DNA from: Nordella sp. HKS 07 | GTDB lineage: Bacteria; Pseudomonadota; Alphaproteobacteria; Rhizobiales; Aestuariivirgaceae | Reading direction: 5' to 3' | DNA: 64,000 nucleotides | Assembly (NCBI RefSeq): GCF_011046735.1 | Contig: NZ_CP049258.1 | Coordinates: 7,120,315 to 7,184,314, forward strand | Shown: positions 17,048-26,984 of the stretch, piece after piece | How positions within the stretch are numbered: the stretch's first letter is position 1 | Layout of the letters: every line of letters begins with the position of its first letter | Notes under the pieces: generated by a model | Databases searched by the model: none | What the model saw: only the letters and a program-made list of their open reading frames with translations | Told to the model about the DNA's origin: nothing | Translations under genes and position numbers: made by a program

Positions 17048-17611
17048 ATGACGTCACTCACGTCGCCGCACATGACGGCATGCGCGGCCGGCGACCGGCT
17101 TGCCCAGCTCAATCGCGTTTTCCTGCAGCATCGCCGCGCTTTGTGGTTCGCCGCCCTGCGTATCGTGCGCGACCGCCAGATCGCCGAGGACCTGGCGCAG
17201 GAAGCGTATCTGCGCGCCTTTCAGGCCAGCGAAAGTGCCCCTATCGAGCATATCGAGGCCTATCTCTACCGCACGATCCGCAATCTGGCGCTCGATCACC
17301 TGCGCCGGCTGAGGACCCGTGAACGCTATGAGGATCCGCAAGCGGCGGACGGACAGCTGGATGCCATCCCGGCCGACATACCGAGCATCGAGACGGCCCT
17401 GATCGAGCGTGAGCGTCTGCGCCTGTTCGAGGCGGCGCTCCAGTCGCTTCCCCTGCGCGCTCGCCGCGCCTGGGCCCTGTCGCAGGTCTCGGCCTGGTCC
17501 TATGACCGGATTGCCCGGCACCTCGGCGTTTCGCGCAACACCGTCTACAACGACGTGAAGCTCGTCATGGGCCATTGTGCCGATGCGCTGGCCCGCTTCG
17601 ACCGGGAATGA
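17048..17611 (+). CDS. ECF RNA polymerase sigma factor, FecI-like
   Basis: A 187-residue sigma-70-family factor with only regions 2 and 4. Region 2 runs through LRIVRDRQIAEDLAQEAYLR and region 4 through LPLRARRAWALSQVSAWSYD, with the HTH IARHLGVSRNTVYNDV. I prefer ATG 17048 over the TTG at 17039. It is followed by a FecR-like regulator and a TonB receptor on the same strand, the classic order for cell-surface signalling. The loaded receptor signals through FecR to release this sigma factor, which then transcribes the receptor gene. An ICE-like palindrome upstream suggests control by iron through Irr. Confidence 0.9.
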   Translation: MTSLTSPHMTACAAGDRLAQLNRVFLQHRRALWFAALRIVRDRQIAEDLAQEAYLRAFQASESAPIEHIEAYLYRTIRNLALDHLRRLRTRERYEDPQAADGQLDAIPADIPSIETALIERERLRLFEAALQSLPLRARRAWALSQVSAWSYDRIARHLGVSRNTVYNDVKLVMGHCADALARFDRE

Positions 17612-17670
17612 AATATTTCTTTGTGAAGCGAGCCTTGCCCGAACGTCTGAACGAGTGAGTTCCCCGAAAG

Positions 17671-18648
17671 GTGAAGGCGAAGGCCCGCGTGAGACAGAAC
17701 AGAACTGCGGATCGAGCGAGCGAAAAGGCGATGGACTGGTTCATCCGCCTCCAGTCGAAGCCGGACGATGACCGAACGAGACATGACTTCGCGCGGTGGC
17801 GGGACGCACATGTCGCGCATGATGAGGCCTTCCGCCGCATCGAACGCTTGATGGCCATGCCGTCCCTGCACGAAGCGAGCCGGCGCGATGCCGCGCGACT
17901 GGCGAAAAGTCCACGGCCCGAAACACGCCGCTCCTGGACGAAATATGCCGCCGCAATGGCGGCCGCACTTCTCATCGTCGTCGGCTATCTCCAGTATCCG
18001 GCTCTCCTGCTCCGCTGGCAGGCCGACCACATGACGGCGCCCGGCGAACGGAAGATTCTGACGTTGCCCGACGGATCGCTCATTGAGCTGAATACGTCAT
18101 CGGCTGTGGCGCTCGATTTCGCCGGAGGCAGGCGCCGTCTGAGCCTGCTCGCCGGCGAAGTCTTCTTCGACGTGAAGCCCGATTCCGCCCACCCTTTCAC
18201 CGTCACGACGCGGTTCAGCGAAACGACCGTCAAGGGCACCGCCTTCTCCATCCGAACCGGGGACGACGAGGACATGATCCTGCTCGCCCATGGCCGTGTC
18301 GCGGTCAGCCGCCTCGCCGACAGATCCAGTATGGTCGAGATCGATCCGGGTCAGTTCGTAACCGCCGATGCCGCGGCGATTTCAGAGGTGAGGACCGCCG
18401 CGCTCGACATGGCGCTCGCCTGGCGCGACGGCCGTGTCGTGTTTCGCGAGGAGGCTTTCGCCAAAGCCCTGTCCGAGCTCGACCGCTATTATGTCGGCAG
18501 CGTCGTCATTGCCAATGAGCAGCTTGAAACGATGAAGATCAGCGGCAGCTATCGCATCGATGATCCGCGGACTGCCATCCTCACGCTCGCGGCAGCCATC
18601 GGCGCGAAGGAAGCACGGTTTCCCGGCGGCCTGATAATTCTTTACTGA
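17671..18648 (+). CDS. FecR-family anti-sigma / sigma regulator
   Basis: A 325-residue inner-membrane protein. The N-terminal cytoplasmic part has the FecR wording DWFIRLQSKPDDDRTRHDFARW. One membrane span follows (about residues 92-110, MAAALLIVVGYLQYP). The periplasmic FecR domain comes next: GERKILTLPDGSLIELNTSS, RRLSLLAGEVFFDVKPD and TTVKGTAFSIRTGDDE. The C-terminal domain resembles the FecR/STN-binding fold that touches the receptor N-terminus. The GTG at 17671 has GAAAG just before it; later GTG or ATG starts are possible. It lies 59 bases after the sigma gene. It senses the signal from the downstream receptor and controls the upstream sigma factor. Confidence 0.9.
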   Translation: MKAKARVRQNRTADRASEKAMDWFIRLQSKPDDDRTRHDFARWRDAHVAHDEAFRRIERLMAMPSLHEASRRDAARLAKSPRPETRRSWTKYAAAMAAALLIVVGYLQYPALLLRWQADHMTAPGERKILTLPDGSLIELNTSSAVALDFAGGRRRLSLLAGEVFFDVKPDSAHPFTVTTRFSETTVKGTAFSIRTGDDEDMILLAHGRVAVSRLADRSSMVEIDPGQFVTADAAAISEVRTAALDMALAWRDGRVVFREEAFAKALSELDRYYVGSVVIANEQLETMKISGSYRIDDPRTAILTLAAAIGAKEARFPGGLIILY

Positions 18649-18726
18649 AACACTCAACTATTTTTGTGACGCCCTGCCCGCTGGCGCGTCAGGTCCATGA
18701 GGACTGTTGCGGCGTGAGGGGCATGC

Positions 18727-21093
18727 ATGATGACCGGGCGGACGAAGACGAACTTGTTTCAGATCAGGCGGCATCTGCGGCTGCTGCTGTTGGGCTCCGC
18801 TCTATTGGGTTGTCCCGGTGCGTTTGCCGTGACGAAGACGCAGGATCTGCGCTTCTCGATACCGTCACAGTCTGTTGCGGCCGCACTCGACGACTTCGCG
18901 CGCCAATCCGGCTGGCAGTTCGGCTATGCCAGCGCCGCGCTCGGATCGACCAGGACACGCGCCGTCTCGGGCCTGATGCCGCCGGAACAGGCCTTGCGGA
19001 CGATGCTTGCCGGAACGGGGCTCGAACTGCGCATGACCGGCCCGCGAAGCGTCGCCCTGGTGGTGCCCGAGATCTTCGCCGCCACGGTGCTGGAAGATGG
19101 GTCCGGGCTTCTCGATCCGATTGTGGTCGTCGCCAAGGACGGCGAGGCAAAGGCCGCCGATGCGCCCTATGAGACGCCAGGGTCTTCGACCCATATTTCG
19201 GCGGAGGATATCCAGCGCACGCCGCCGACGTCGGTCGGCGACATGCTGAAGACGGCGCCGGGCGTTATGCCTTCCGGCAACCGGGTCGGCGCCTCAATGG
19301 ATGTCAATATCCGCGGCCTCCAGGGCCAGAACCGCGTGAATGTCATGGTCGACGGCACGCGCCAGACCAACAACTCCTATCGCGGCTATCGCGGCAGCCG
19401 CAATGAAGTCTATGTCGATCCCGATTTCGTCGGCGGCATCGATATCGCCAAGGGTCCCGCGGGCGGGATCGGCGGCGTCGGCGCCATGGGCGGCGTCGTC
19501 AATATGCGCCTCCTCGAAGCGAGTGACATCGTGCGCGAAGGCGAGAGCTACACCGCACGCATCAAGACCGCCATCGGCAACAACACGATCGCCCCGAACG
19601 ACGCGGAATCCACCGGCATTCGCAATGACGGCTCGGAATTCTTCAACGGCGAGGCCTGGATGGGCAATGCCGTCATCGCCACGGTCAAGGACGACTATGA
19701 GCTGGTCGCCGGCTTCTCGCGCCGTAAATCCGGCAACTATTTCGCCGGCTCGAAGGGCAAATCCACCTTTATCGACGACCGCAATCCGTGGGTCAGGCCC
19801 AAGGAGAAGAACATCTCGCCGATTGGACCCGGCGATGAGGTGTTCAACACCTCGCAGGACATCACCTCCTTCCTCGCCAAGGGCAACTACAAGTGGGGCG
19901 ACGGTCATTCGCTTGGTCTTGGCTACACTTTCTACAACAATAAATATGGCGAGTTCGATGAGACCCTGCTGCTCTTCGGCGCCAACAGCGCGCGTGCGAA
20001 GAACTATGGCGGTGATGCTGCCAATCTGTCGAGCTTCGATACGCCGCTTGGCCTTCTGAGCATGAGCATCGGCACGGAGTTCGTTCTCGAGCAGGCGCGC
20101 GAGGACGATCCCGCTACATCCGGCTTTTTCGGTGTCAATCCGAGTGGCGACCGCCTGCTGCTGAGCGCCTTCAATCAGTCGAAGCTCGATGTCACCGACT
20201 GGCTCACTGTGGCGGGCGGCCTGCGCTATGATTATTACGAATCCGAGGGCAAGGAGGACCTTGCCGATACTCTGGACAAGAACGGCAGCCGCATCAATCC
20301 GTCGGGGAGCCTCACGGTCGAGCCCTTCGAAGGTTTTCAGCTTTTCGGCGCCTATTTCGAGGGCTGGCGTCCGCCGAGCCTGCGTGAGACGGCATCGCGC
20401 CAGACGGACTATCTCGTGCCAAATCCCGAACTCGATCCAGAATTATCGCGCAATTTCGAGTTCGGCCTTAATGCATTGCGCGACGACATCTTCTTCGACG
20501 GCGACAAGTTCCGCTTCAAGGCGGTGCGCTTCGACAATACCTATGACGACTACATCATTCGCAAGCGCCGCCCCTCGGACGGTCTCTATAGCTGGGACAA
20601 TATCGACAAGGCGGAGTTCAGAGGCTACGAATTCTCTGCCGCCTACGATGCGGGCTACGCCTTCCTCGAAGGTACTTTCACCAAATACGATCATATCAGC
20701 TATTGCGACGAGGTCCCGGCCAACCGGCCGCGTTGCGACTTCGGTGTCGCCGGCACTGACTACGGCCTGATGGCGATTCCGCCAAAATATTCAGGCAGCG
20801 TCACTGCCGGCGTGCGTCTCTTCGAGGAGGCGCTGACCTTTGGCGGCCGCGCCTATTTCTTCGGCCAGCGCTATGGCGGTTACAAAACCGTCGCCGGCGC
20901 CGTCAATTCGCCGATCTACTATGACGCGAAGACCGTCTACGATCTCTTCGGCAGTTACAAGGTCGATGAGACCTTCACCGTCGATATCGCCGTCGAGAAT
21001 GTAGGTGATGAATATTACCTCGATCCTCTGTCGACAGGCCTCGTCCCCTCGCCCGGCCGAACCGTCAGGATGGGACTGACGGCGACGTTTTAG
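18727..21093 (+). CDS. TonB-dependent outer-membrane receptor with N-terminal signalling domain (haem/iron type)
   Basis: A 788-residue protein with a signal peptide (about 1-35) and an STN signalling domain (about 40-110: FSIPSQSVAAALDDFARQSG). The plug follows (about 150-260: ISAEDIQRTPPTSVGDMLK, VNIRGLQGQNRVNVMVDG), then a 22-strand barrel ending in VRMGLTATF with the terminal Phe needed for insertion. GWRPPSLRE and VPNPELDPELSRNFEFG parallel the FRAP and NPNL boxes of haem/haemoglobin receptors. The STN domain and the preceding sigma/FecR pair mean it both transports and signals. The ligand could be haem, a haem protein or a siderophore; I favour haem at modest confidence. Confidence 0.88.
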   Translation: MMTGRTKTNLFQIRRHLRLLLLGSALLGCPGAFAVTKTQDLRFSIPSQSVAAALDDFARQSGWQFGYASAALGSTRTRAVSGLMPPEQALRTMLAGTGLELRMTGPRSVALVVPEIFAATVLEDGSGLLDPIVVVAKDGEAKAADAPYETPGSSTHISAEDIQRTPPTSVGDMLKTAPGVMPSGNRVGASMDVNIRGLQGQNRVNVMVDGTRQTNNSYRGYRGSRNEVYVDPDFVGGIDIAKGPAGGIGGVGAMGGVVNMRLLEASDIVREGESYTARIKTAIGNNTIAPNDAESTGIRNDGSEFFNGEAWMGNAVIATVKDDYELVAGFSRRKSGNYFAGSKGKSTFIDDRNPWVRPKEKNISPIGPGDEVFNTSQDITSFLAKGNYKWGDGHSLGLGYTFYNNKYGEFDETLLLFGANSARAKNYGGDAANLSSFDTPLGLLSMSIGTEFVLEQAREDDPATSGFFGVNPSGDRLLLSAFNQSKLDVTDWLTVAGGLRYDYYESEGKEDLADTLDKNGSRINPSGSLTVEPFEGFQLFGAYFEGWRPPSLRETASRQTDYLVPNPELDPELSRNFEFGLNALRDDIFFDGDKFRFKAVRFDNTYDDYIIRKRRPSDGLYSWDNIDKAEFRGYEFSAAYDAGYAFLEGTFTKYDHISYCDEVPANRPRCDFGVAGTDYGLMAIPPKYSGSVTAGVRLFEEALTFGGRAYFFGQRYGGYKTVAGAVNSPIYYDAKTVYDLFGSYKVDETFTVDIAVENVGDEYYLDPLSTGLVPSPGRTVRMGLTATF

Positions 21094-21514
21094 CCAGGTG
21101 AATTTGATCTCTCCGACCATTCCCTTCTCCCGCTTGCTTGTGGGAGAAGGTGGCCGAAGGCCGGATGAGGGTGTCGTCGGAACACAGCCCTCAACCACGG
21201 CGACGACAGACCCCTGTGGGATAGCGTACTTACTTTCAGTTGAATCCGGATATGGACAATCGCGTTGGAGGCGAGTAACTTAATGTCGTCCGGCCTTGAT
21301 CGGACGCCTTTGCATACTCCCCACTCGTGATTGACTGACATAGGTCTTTTTGAGGGCGATCGGTTCGATCGTCCTTTCCCATTCCATCCGGTTTCGGATG
21401 CGCGTGACAAACTGCTTTGTAAGGAAGAATACCCTGCGGAGCAGCGAAAAGGAGACCGCCCGAGCCGGATTCCAGGCAGCAGCCAGTTTAGTCTGACAAG
21501 ATCAGGAGGAGTGA
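21094..21514. other. Long intergenic region with a repeat arm and a hairpin
   Basis: It holds a single arm of dispersed repeat family A at 21121-21174. A nine-pair hairpin, GGGCGATCG/CGATCGTCC, lies at 21354-21374 followed by three T. A strong ribosome site (AGGAGGAGTGA) precedes the next gene. No coding sequence is recognised. Confidence 0.5.
21121..21174 (+). repeat. Repeat family A, single arm
   Basis: CCCTTCTCCCGCTTG...GGGAGAAGGTGGCCGAAGG, then CCGGATGAGGGTG. This is the same GC-rich hairpin arm found in the two composite elements at 31066-31322 and 37998-38225, but here without the conserved central core. It may act as a transcription terminator for the TonB receptor gene. Confidence 0.75.
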
Positions 21515-23731
21515 ATGCCGCCCCTGTCCGACCAGCCTATCGACACCAGCCGCCCGATCTGCCGCAACCTTGAGGCCCAGAGGAAACGGTATGCCGAAGA
21601 TCATGCCCGCTGGCTTCGTCGCCTGCGTGAGACAAGAGATCCCGATGAGCGCGATCGCATCATGGAGACGCTCGAAAGGCTCGAATACCAGATCCAGGAT
21701 GTCGAGTACCAGTTGACCGAGGCTGGATGCTACTTGCCTGAGGAGGTTCCGCACTCTGTCACGATCAAGATCGAGGGAATGGAGGTGACGCAGGCGATCC
21801 AGTTTTACAGGCAGCTCGGTTCTGGCGGCACTCCGAACAGCGTGCCCCTCGTCGCCAACAAGGCGACCCTGTGCCGGGTATACGTCCAGAACGGCTACCA
21901 TCAGGACCTGCGGTTCACAGGCCGCATCCTCGTGATGGCATGGAACAACAACACGTTGAAATATGACATTCTCCGTCGCGAGCTGACGCCCCGCAACGAG
22001 CGCTCCTTGATCGTGCTCCCGGCGACGGCGACGTCGGATCGGCGCCGCCTCGCCAATACACTCAATTTCGTCCTCGACGCGAGCCATTGCAACGAACGGC
22101 TGCAGCTGGACGCCGAGGTCTGGGTCGAGGGGCATCGCGGTGACCCGAGCTACACCGGCAAGGGCGGCTGTGAACTCCTCTTCAACACACGGGAGCGGCC
22201 GGTTATCCATTGCTACCGCTACAGCCTGACGGGATTCTCGCCAACCATAGCTGAGCCAACGGACGCCGCCTGCCGCACCACCATGGAGCTCGCGCCACGC
22301 ATCCTGCCCATCGAGGGTCTCACCATCAGGGATCGGGGTGTCAGGACCTTCGGGGGCGCTTTGGACACCAACAACAAATATGATCAGATGCGTATCGAGG
22401 TCCAGGGGTTGCGCGATGGGACGACGCCCACGCCTCTGGACCACGAGATCTTTGTCGCAATGGTGCCTGCGCACACCCAGGCATCAGGAGTGACGGCAGC
22501 GGGCGCTGCACTGAGCAACAGCTTCTGGTGCCTGGCGGACCGCGAGGACACATTCGCCCATGAGCTTGCTCACCTGATCATTCCCGGAGACGACCATGTG
22601 CTCGATGCCGCCTGCACGACGCCGGAGAATGTGGACACGAATTATCCAGACTATCCGAACACCACGCGCCCGTCCGGCATCGGCGAGTTCGGCGTCGATC
22701 TCGGAACATCTCCGATGGAGATCTTCGGGCCTGACACCTCCGACCTGATGAGTTATTGCAGACCGCGATGGATCTCGCCCTACAACTACGCCCGGGCATT
22801 CTCCTCACCCATGCTCAATCCGTACGACCGTCTCCTGGTCCGCGCCGGCGAAGCACAGAAGCTACTCGTCCGCTTCACGGTCGAACGCGAGGGGACGGCC
22901 ACGCTGCTGTGGGCGTTTCACCTCCCGGGCGAGGCGCCGCGTCGCGTTGACAAATACGAGACCCCGCTTTCATTGCAGCTGTATCGCGCCGACGGCGACC
23001 TGCTTGTCGCCCGGCGTTGTCACCCCGCCTCTGACGCGTCCATACTCGACCCCTACGCCGATTTCCTCGAGACACTGCCCTGGACCGATGACGTGACCCG
23101 CATCGTCCTCACGCGGAACGGCGAGGTCATCGCGAGCTGGGATGTAGCCGAGGTTCCGTCTGAGCCCATCGCGCGAGATCTCTCCGCCACGCCCGTCGTC
23201 CGGCGGGATGTCGAATCCGGCCTTCGCATCAGCTGGAAACGAGCACGGCGGCGGTCCGAGACCCATCAGATGCTGCGCTACTCACCTGATGGCGGCGCGA
23301 CCTGGATACCCTACGCCATCGACATCGAAGGCGACGAGGTTGAAATCCCGCTCGACCTGCTGCGTGGGGCAGGCGACCTCAGGTTCCAGCTGGCGACATC
23401 CACGGGCATCCGCACCACCTTCATTGAGACGTCGGTGCCGCGGCTCGGCAGCGAGGCCGTCCGCGTCGTGGAGATCCTGGCGCCCGCTGCCGATGCGGTT
23501 CTATCGACGCGTCAGCCGGTCCGGCTGATCGGCAGGACCGAAATGTGGCTCGATGGCCGCAGTGACGATCCCCACGCCTACTGGACGTCGAACCGCGACG
23601 GGTTCCTGGCCGACGGGTTGCAGGCCGAGATTGACGGGCTGTCACGGGGACGGCACGTCCTGCGTCTCGTCGTCGATGACGGGACATCGGAAACTTCTGA
23701 TCGGGTGATCGTCAGCGTCGGGGACGATTAG
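21515..23731 (+). CDS. Metzincin-like zinc metalloprotease homologue without signal peptide
   Basis: A 738-residue protein. Residues 20-70 form a charged, probably coiled-coil region. An EGMEVTQAIQ motif at 87-96 starts a beta-rich domain. The zinc site HELAHLIIPGDDH spans 349-361: HExxH, then a Gly and a third His, two residues further out than the canonical metzincin HExxHxxGxxH. A downstream DLMSYC at 410-415 fits the Met-turn. C-terminal beta domains resemble Ig/fibronectin folds (about 560-738). I see no signal peptide, so it is either cytosolic or exported by a non-Sec route. The ATG has AGGAGGAGTGA upstream. It is monocistronic and its last four bases overlap the end of kdpD on the other strand. 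Substrate unknown. Confidence 0.7.
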   Translation: MPPLSDQPIDTSRPICRNLEAQRKRYAEDHARWLRRLRETRDPDERDRIMETLERLEYQIQDVEYQLTEAGCYLPEEVPHSVTIKIEGMEVTQAIQFYRQLGSGGTPNSVPLVANKATLCRVYVQNGYHQDLRFTGRILVMAWNNNTLKYDILRRELTPRNERSLIVLPATATSDRRRLANTLNFVLDASHCNERLQLDAEVWVEGHRGDPSYTGKGGCELLFNTRERPVIHCYRYSLTGFSPTIAEPTDAACRTTMELAPRILPIEGLTIRDRGVRTFGGALDTNNKYDQMRIEVQGLRDGTTPTPLDHEIFVAMVPAHTQASGVTAAGAALSNSFWCLADREDTFAHELAHLIIPGDDHVLDAACTTPENVDTNYPDYPNTTRPSGIGEFGVDLGTSPMEIFGPDTSDLMSYCRPRWISPYNYARAFSSPMLNPYDRLLVRAGEAQKLLVRFTVEREGTATLLWAFHLPGEAPRRVDKYETPLSLQLYRADGDLLVARRCHPASDASILDPYADFLETLPWTDDVTRIVLTRNGEVIASWDVAEVPSEPIARDLSATPVVRRDVESGLRISWKRARRRSETHQMLRYSPDGGATWIPYAIDIEGDEVEIPLDLLRGAGDLRFQLATSTGIRTTFIETSVPRLGSEAVRVVEILAPAADAVLSTRQPVRLIGRTEMWLDGRSDDPHAYWTSNRDGFLADGLQAEIDGLSRGRHVLRLVVDDGTSETSDRVIVSVGDD

Positions 23732-26388
23732 ACCGTCTGGCGCGGCACCGGCAGTCGGATCGTGATGCGCGTGCCGCGGCCGTCGGCAATCGGGCTTGCT
23801 GCCGTGATGCTGCCGCCCAGCGCCGACACGATGCCGCGGCAGATGGCGAGGCCGAGGCCCACGCCGGCACTGCGCCCGTCGCCCTGTTTGGCGCGGTAGA
23901 ACTTGTCGAAGACACGCTCGAGATCGTCAGGCGGAATGCCCTGCCCTTCATCGCTCACCTCGATCAGGATCTCACCGAGGCGCGCCGCGGCACCGACCTT
24001 GGTGGGACTGCCCGCGGGTGAATATTTATGCGCATTGTCGAGCAGATTGAACACCACCTGCTCCAGCAGGCCGCTGTCGCCATGGACGAGCGGCAGCCCG
24101 GCCGCGATCGCGAGCTCGATCCGCCGCTCGGGCCAGGTCGAGCGGGCACGCGTGACCGCCGCCCGGATGACGTCGGCGAGATCGACCCAGTCGCGCCCGA
24201 TCTCGAGATTGGGGGCCTCGAGGCGCGTCATGTCGAGGAGATTGGTGACGAATTGCGACATGCGCCGCGTCTCCTCCTCGATCGCCGAGAGAAGCTCGCT
24301 CTGGCTCTCCTTCGGCATCTGGCCGCCGAGGCTTCTGAGGCTCGTCACCGCGCCCAGGATCGTGGCGAGCGGCGTGCGCAGGTCGTGCGAGATGGAGGAG
24401 AGCAGCGCCGAACGCAGACGTTCGCTTTCGGCCATGGCCTCGGCCTTGGCCGCGTCCACCGCCAGTAATGTGCGCTCGATCGCCACCGTTGTCTGGTCGA
24501 TCAGCGCCTCGATCACGCGTTGATCCTCACCCGAGACATCGCGCGCGCCGGGCCTGAGGCCGATTACACCGACGATGCCGCGCGGCGTCGCGAGCGGACG
24601 GAAGGTGAAATGCGCGTTGGGCAAGGTCGTGGTGCCGAGCCCCGCCGCCTCGCGATGGTTGAGCGCCCAGCGCGCCGCCGTCCATTCGCCGGGGCCCATG
24701 ATGTCTTCCGGCGGAAAGGCCGCCTTGATCTCGAGCTCGCCATTCTCCCCCAGAAGCACGATGCTCTCGCCCTTGATGGCCGACGCCGTCTGCGAGGCGA
24801 CCGCCCAGAGCACATCGTCGAGCGCTGCCGTGCCCGAGAGCTTGCGCGAGAAGTCGAACAGCATCTGCGTCTGGAATATGCGCCGGCCGGCCGCAACCGA
24901 TTGTTCGCGCACGCGTCCCGACAGGCTGCCGGTAATGACCGCGACCAGCAGGAACACGGTGAGCGCCAGAAGCTCATGCGGGCTTGCCACGGTCAGCGTG
25001 TGGAGCGGCGCGATGAAGAAGAAATTATAGGCGAGAAACGAAAGCAGTGCCGCCACGATGGCGCTGCTAGTGCCGAAACGGTTGGCGCACAGCAGCACCG
25101 CGGCGAGGAAGAACATCGAGATGGCCGGCGCCTGCAACCATTGGATCGCAAAAAGGCCGAGGCCCGTGGCGATCGCCACCGCGACGAAGGCGCCGATATA
25201 GGCGCTTGCCGCCATCACCGGACGCGGCCATTGGAAAGATGGCGCCTTGCCCTTGGGCGGCGTCACGATATGGACGGCTATGCCTTCCGCCTGGCGCGTG
25301 ATCTCGTCCGACAGCGAACGGCCGATGAAGCGCTTGAACCAGGAGGCGCGCGAGCGCCCGAGCACGATCTGGGTGATGTTCTCGCGTCTCGCATAGCGCA
25401 GGACTTCAGTGGGCAGATCGCGTGCCGAAAGCCTGGAGATGTCGGCGCCGAGGCGTTGCGCGAGTTTCAGCGCCTCCTCGACCCGCTTCAGCGCCTCCGG
25501 ATCGCGCCCATCGCGCCCGATTCGATCGAGATGCGCCGCCACCCAGCCGGCATTGAGTCCCTTGGCGAGCCTCCCCGCCACGCGCACCACCGCCTGCGAC
25601 TGCGCATCCGGCCCGACGCAGACCAGGATGCGCTCTGCCGTCGGCCACGGCCCTTCGATGGCGTTCTGGCGCAGAAAGTCGACCATCTCGTCATCGACGC
25701 GGTCGGCGGTGCGCCTGAGCGCCAGTTCGCGCAAGGCGGTGAGATTGCCCGGCTTGAAGAAATTGTCGGCGGCGCGCCTGGCATTGTCCGGCAGATAGAC
25801 CTTGCCGTCCCTCAGTCTTTCCAGAAGCTCGTCCGGCGTGACGTCGACCACCACGACGTCATCCGCCCTCTCGATCACCGTGTCGGGCACCACTTCGCGG
25901 ATGGTGATGCCAGTGATGCCGGCGACGACGTCGGACAGGCTTTCGACATGCTGGATGTTGAGCGCCGTCCAGACGTCGATGCCGGCAGTGAGCAGTTCCT
26001 CGACATCCTGAAAACGCTTCGGATGCCGGCTATCCGGCGCGTTCGTATGCGCGAGCTCGTCGACGATGATGAGGTCGGGCCTGCGCGCCAGCGCCGCATC
26101 GACGTCGAATTCCATCAGCGTCCGGCCCTTATAGGCGACCGGCCGGCGCGGCAGCACTTCGAGGCCCTCAAGCAAGGCCGCCGTGTCGCTACGCCCATGC
26201 GTTTCGACGAGGCCGACCATAACGTCGCGGCCTTCCGCCTTGAGCCGCCGGGCACCCGACAGCATCGCATAGGTCTTGCCTACGCCAGGGGATGCCCCCA
26301 GAAACACCTTGAGCTTGCCGCGCGCTTCACGCCCGGCAAGCTTCAGGAGGGCGTCCGGTGACGGACGAAGGTGAGGACTTTGGACCAT
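23728..26388 (-). CDS. kdpD: Osmosensitive K+ channel sensor histidine kinase KdpD
   Basis: An 886-residue sensor kinase of full length. The N-terminal KdpD domain has Walker A GASPGVGKT (31-39) and IIVDELAHTN. A universal-stress-protein-like domain follows (about 250-365), then four membrane spans (about 400-500) and a GAF-like domain. The HisKA box is SSISHDLRTPLA, and the HATPase has NLLDNAHKYS and GVGLGLAICRGIV. It senses low potassium or turgor and phosphorylates KdpE to switch on kdpFABC. It follows kdpC by 15 bases. No kdpE lies downstream: the next gene is an unrelated metalloprotease on the other strand, overlapping by four bases. Confidence 0.95.
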   Translation of the reverse strand: MVQSPHLRPSPDALLKLAGREARGKLKVFLGASPGVGKTYAMLSGARRLKAEGRDVMVGLVETHGRSDTAALLEGLEVLPRRPVAYKGRTLMEFDVDAALARRPDLIIVDELAHTNAPDSRHPKRFQDVEELLTAGIDVWTALNIQHVESLSDVVAGITGITIREVVPDTVIERADDVVVVDVTPDELLERLRDGKVYLPDNARRAADNFFKPGNLTALRELALRRTADRVDDEMVDFLRQNAIEGPWPTAERILVCVGPDAQSQAVVRVAGRLAKGLNAGWVAAHLDRIGRDGRDPEALKRVEEALKLAQRLGADISRLSARDLPTEVLRYARRENITQIVLGRSRASWFKRFIGRSLSDEITRQAEGIAVHIVTPPKGKAPSFQWPRPVMAASAYIGAFVAVAIATGLGLFAIQWLQAPAISMFFLAAVLLCANRFGTSSAIVAALLSFLAYNFFFIAPLHTLTVASPHELLALTVFLLVAVITGSLSGRVREQSVAAGRRIFQTQMLFDFSRKLSGTAALDDVLWAVASQTASAIKGESIVLLGENGELEIKAAFPPEDIMGPGEWTAARWALNHREAAGLGTTTLPNAHFTFRPLATPRGIVGVIGLRPGARDVSGEDQRVIEALIDQTTVAIERTLLAVDAAKAEAMAESERLRSALLSSISHDLRTPLATILGAVTSLRSLGGQMPKESQSELLSAIEEETRRMSQFVTNLLDMTRLEAPNLEIGRDWVDLADVIRAAVTRARSTWPERRIELAIAAGLPLVHGDSGLLEQVVFNLLDNAHKYSPAGSPTKVGAAARLGEILIEVSDEGQGIPPDDLERVFDKFYRAKQGDGRSAGVGLGLAICRGIVSALGGSITAASPIADGRGTRITIRLPVPRQTV

Positions 26389-26403
26389 GCGCCTCTCTAT
26401 GTT

Positions 26404-26973
26404 CTATCCGGCCCCCAGCGCGTCAAGAGCGATGTTGAGGGAAAGCACGCTGACGCGCGGCTCGCCGAATATGCCAAGCACCGGCCTGTAGATGTGGCTC
26501 TCGACCAGCCCTCTCACGCGCTCCTCGGCAAGGTTGCGCGCTTTGGCGACTCGCCCCACTTGCTGCAGCGCATAGGCGGGCGAGATTTGGGGGTCGAGCC
26601 CGCTCGCCGAAGCTGTGGCGGCATCTGGCGGCAGGCTCTGGACGCCATCAGCGGCCTTGATGCGCTCGGCATCCGCCGCGATCCGCTCGATGAGCTTCTT
26701 CGATGTCGGCCCCAGATTGGCGCCCGAGGATGCCGAAGCGTCATAGCCGGAACCGGCGGCCGAGATGCGCGGCCAGAAATAGCGATTGTCGGCGAAGGTC
26801 TGGCCTAAGAGAGCCGAGCCCCTCACCTTGCCGTCGAGGACGACCAGGCTGCCATTGGCCTTGCCCGGGAATAGCGCTTGCGCCACCCCCGTCATCGCCA
26901 GGGGATAGGCGATGCCGGTGATGAGCATGAGAAGAGCGAAGAGGAACAGCGCCGGGCGCAATTGTGAGAACAT
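26404..26973 (-). CDS. kdpC: Potassium-transporting ATPase subunit KdpC
   Basis: A 189-residue subunit, normal length. A single N-terminal membrane span (about 8-30, LFLFALLMLITGIAYPLAMT) precedes a periplasmic domain with GSALLGQTFADNRYFWPRIS, SSGANLGPTSKKL, and DPQISPAYALQQVGRVAKAR. It stabilises the KdpFABC complex and assists high-affinity K+ binding. It lies 11 bases after kdpB. Confidence 0.95.
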   Translation of the reverse strand: MFSQLRPALFLFALLMLITGIAYPLAMTGVAQALFPGKANGSLVVLDGKVRGSALLGQTFADNRYFWPRISAAGSGYDASASSGANLGPTSKKLIERIAADAERIKAADGVQSLPPDAATASASGLDPQISPAYALQQVGRVAKARNLAEERVRGLVESHIYRPVLGIFGEPRVSVLSLNIALDALGAG

Positions 26974-26984
26974 GGAAACCTCCT

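Noticed and set aside
24520..26361. 613-residue plus-strand frame within kdpD
   Set aside because: Antisense to an unmistakable KdpD; very rich in Arg, Gln and His with no domain.
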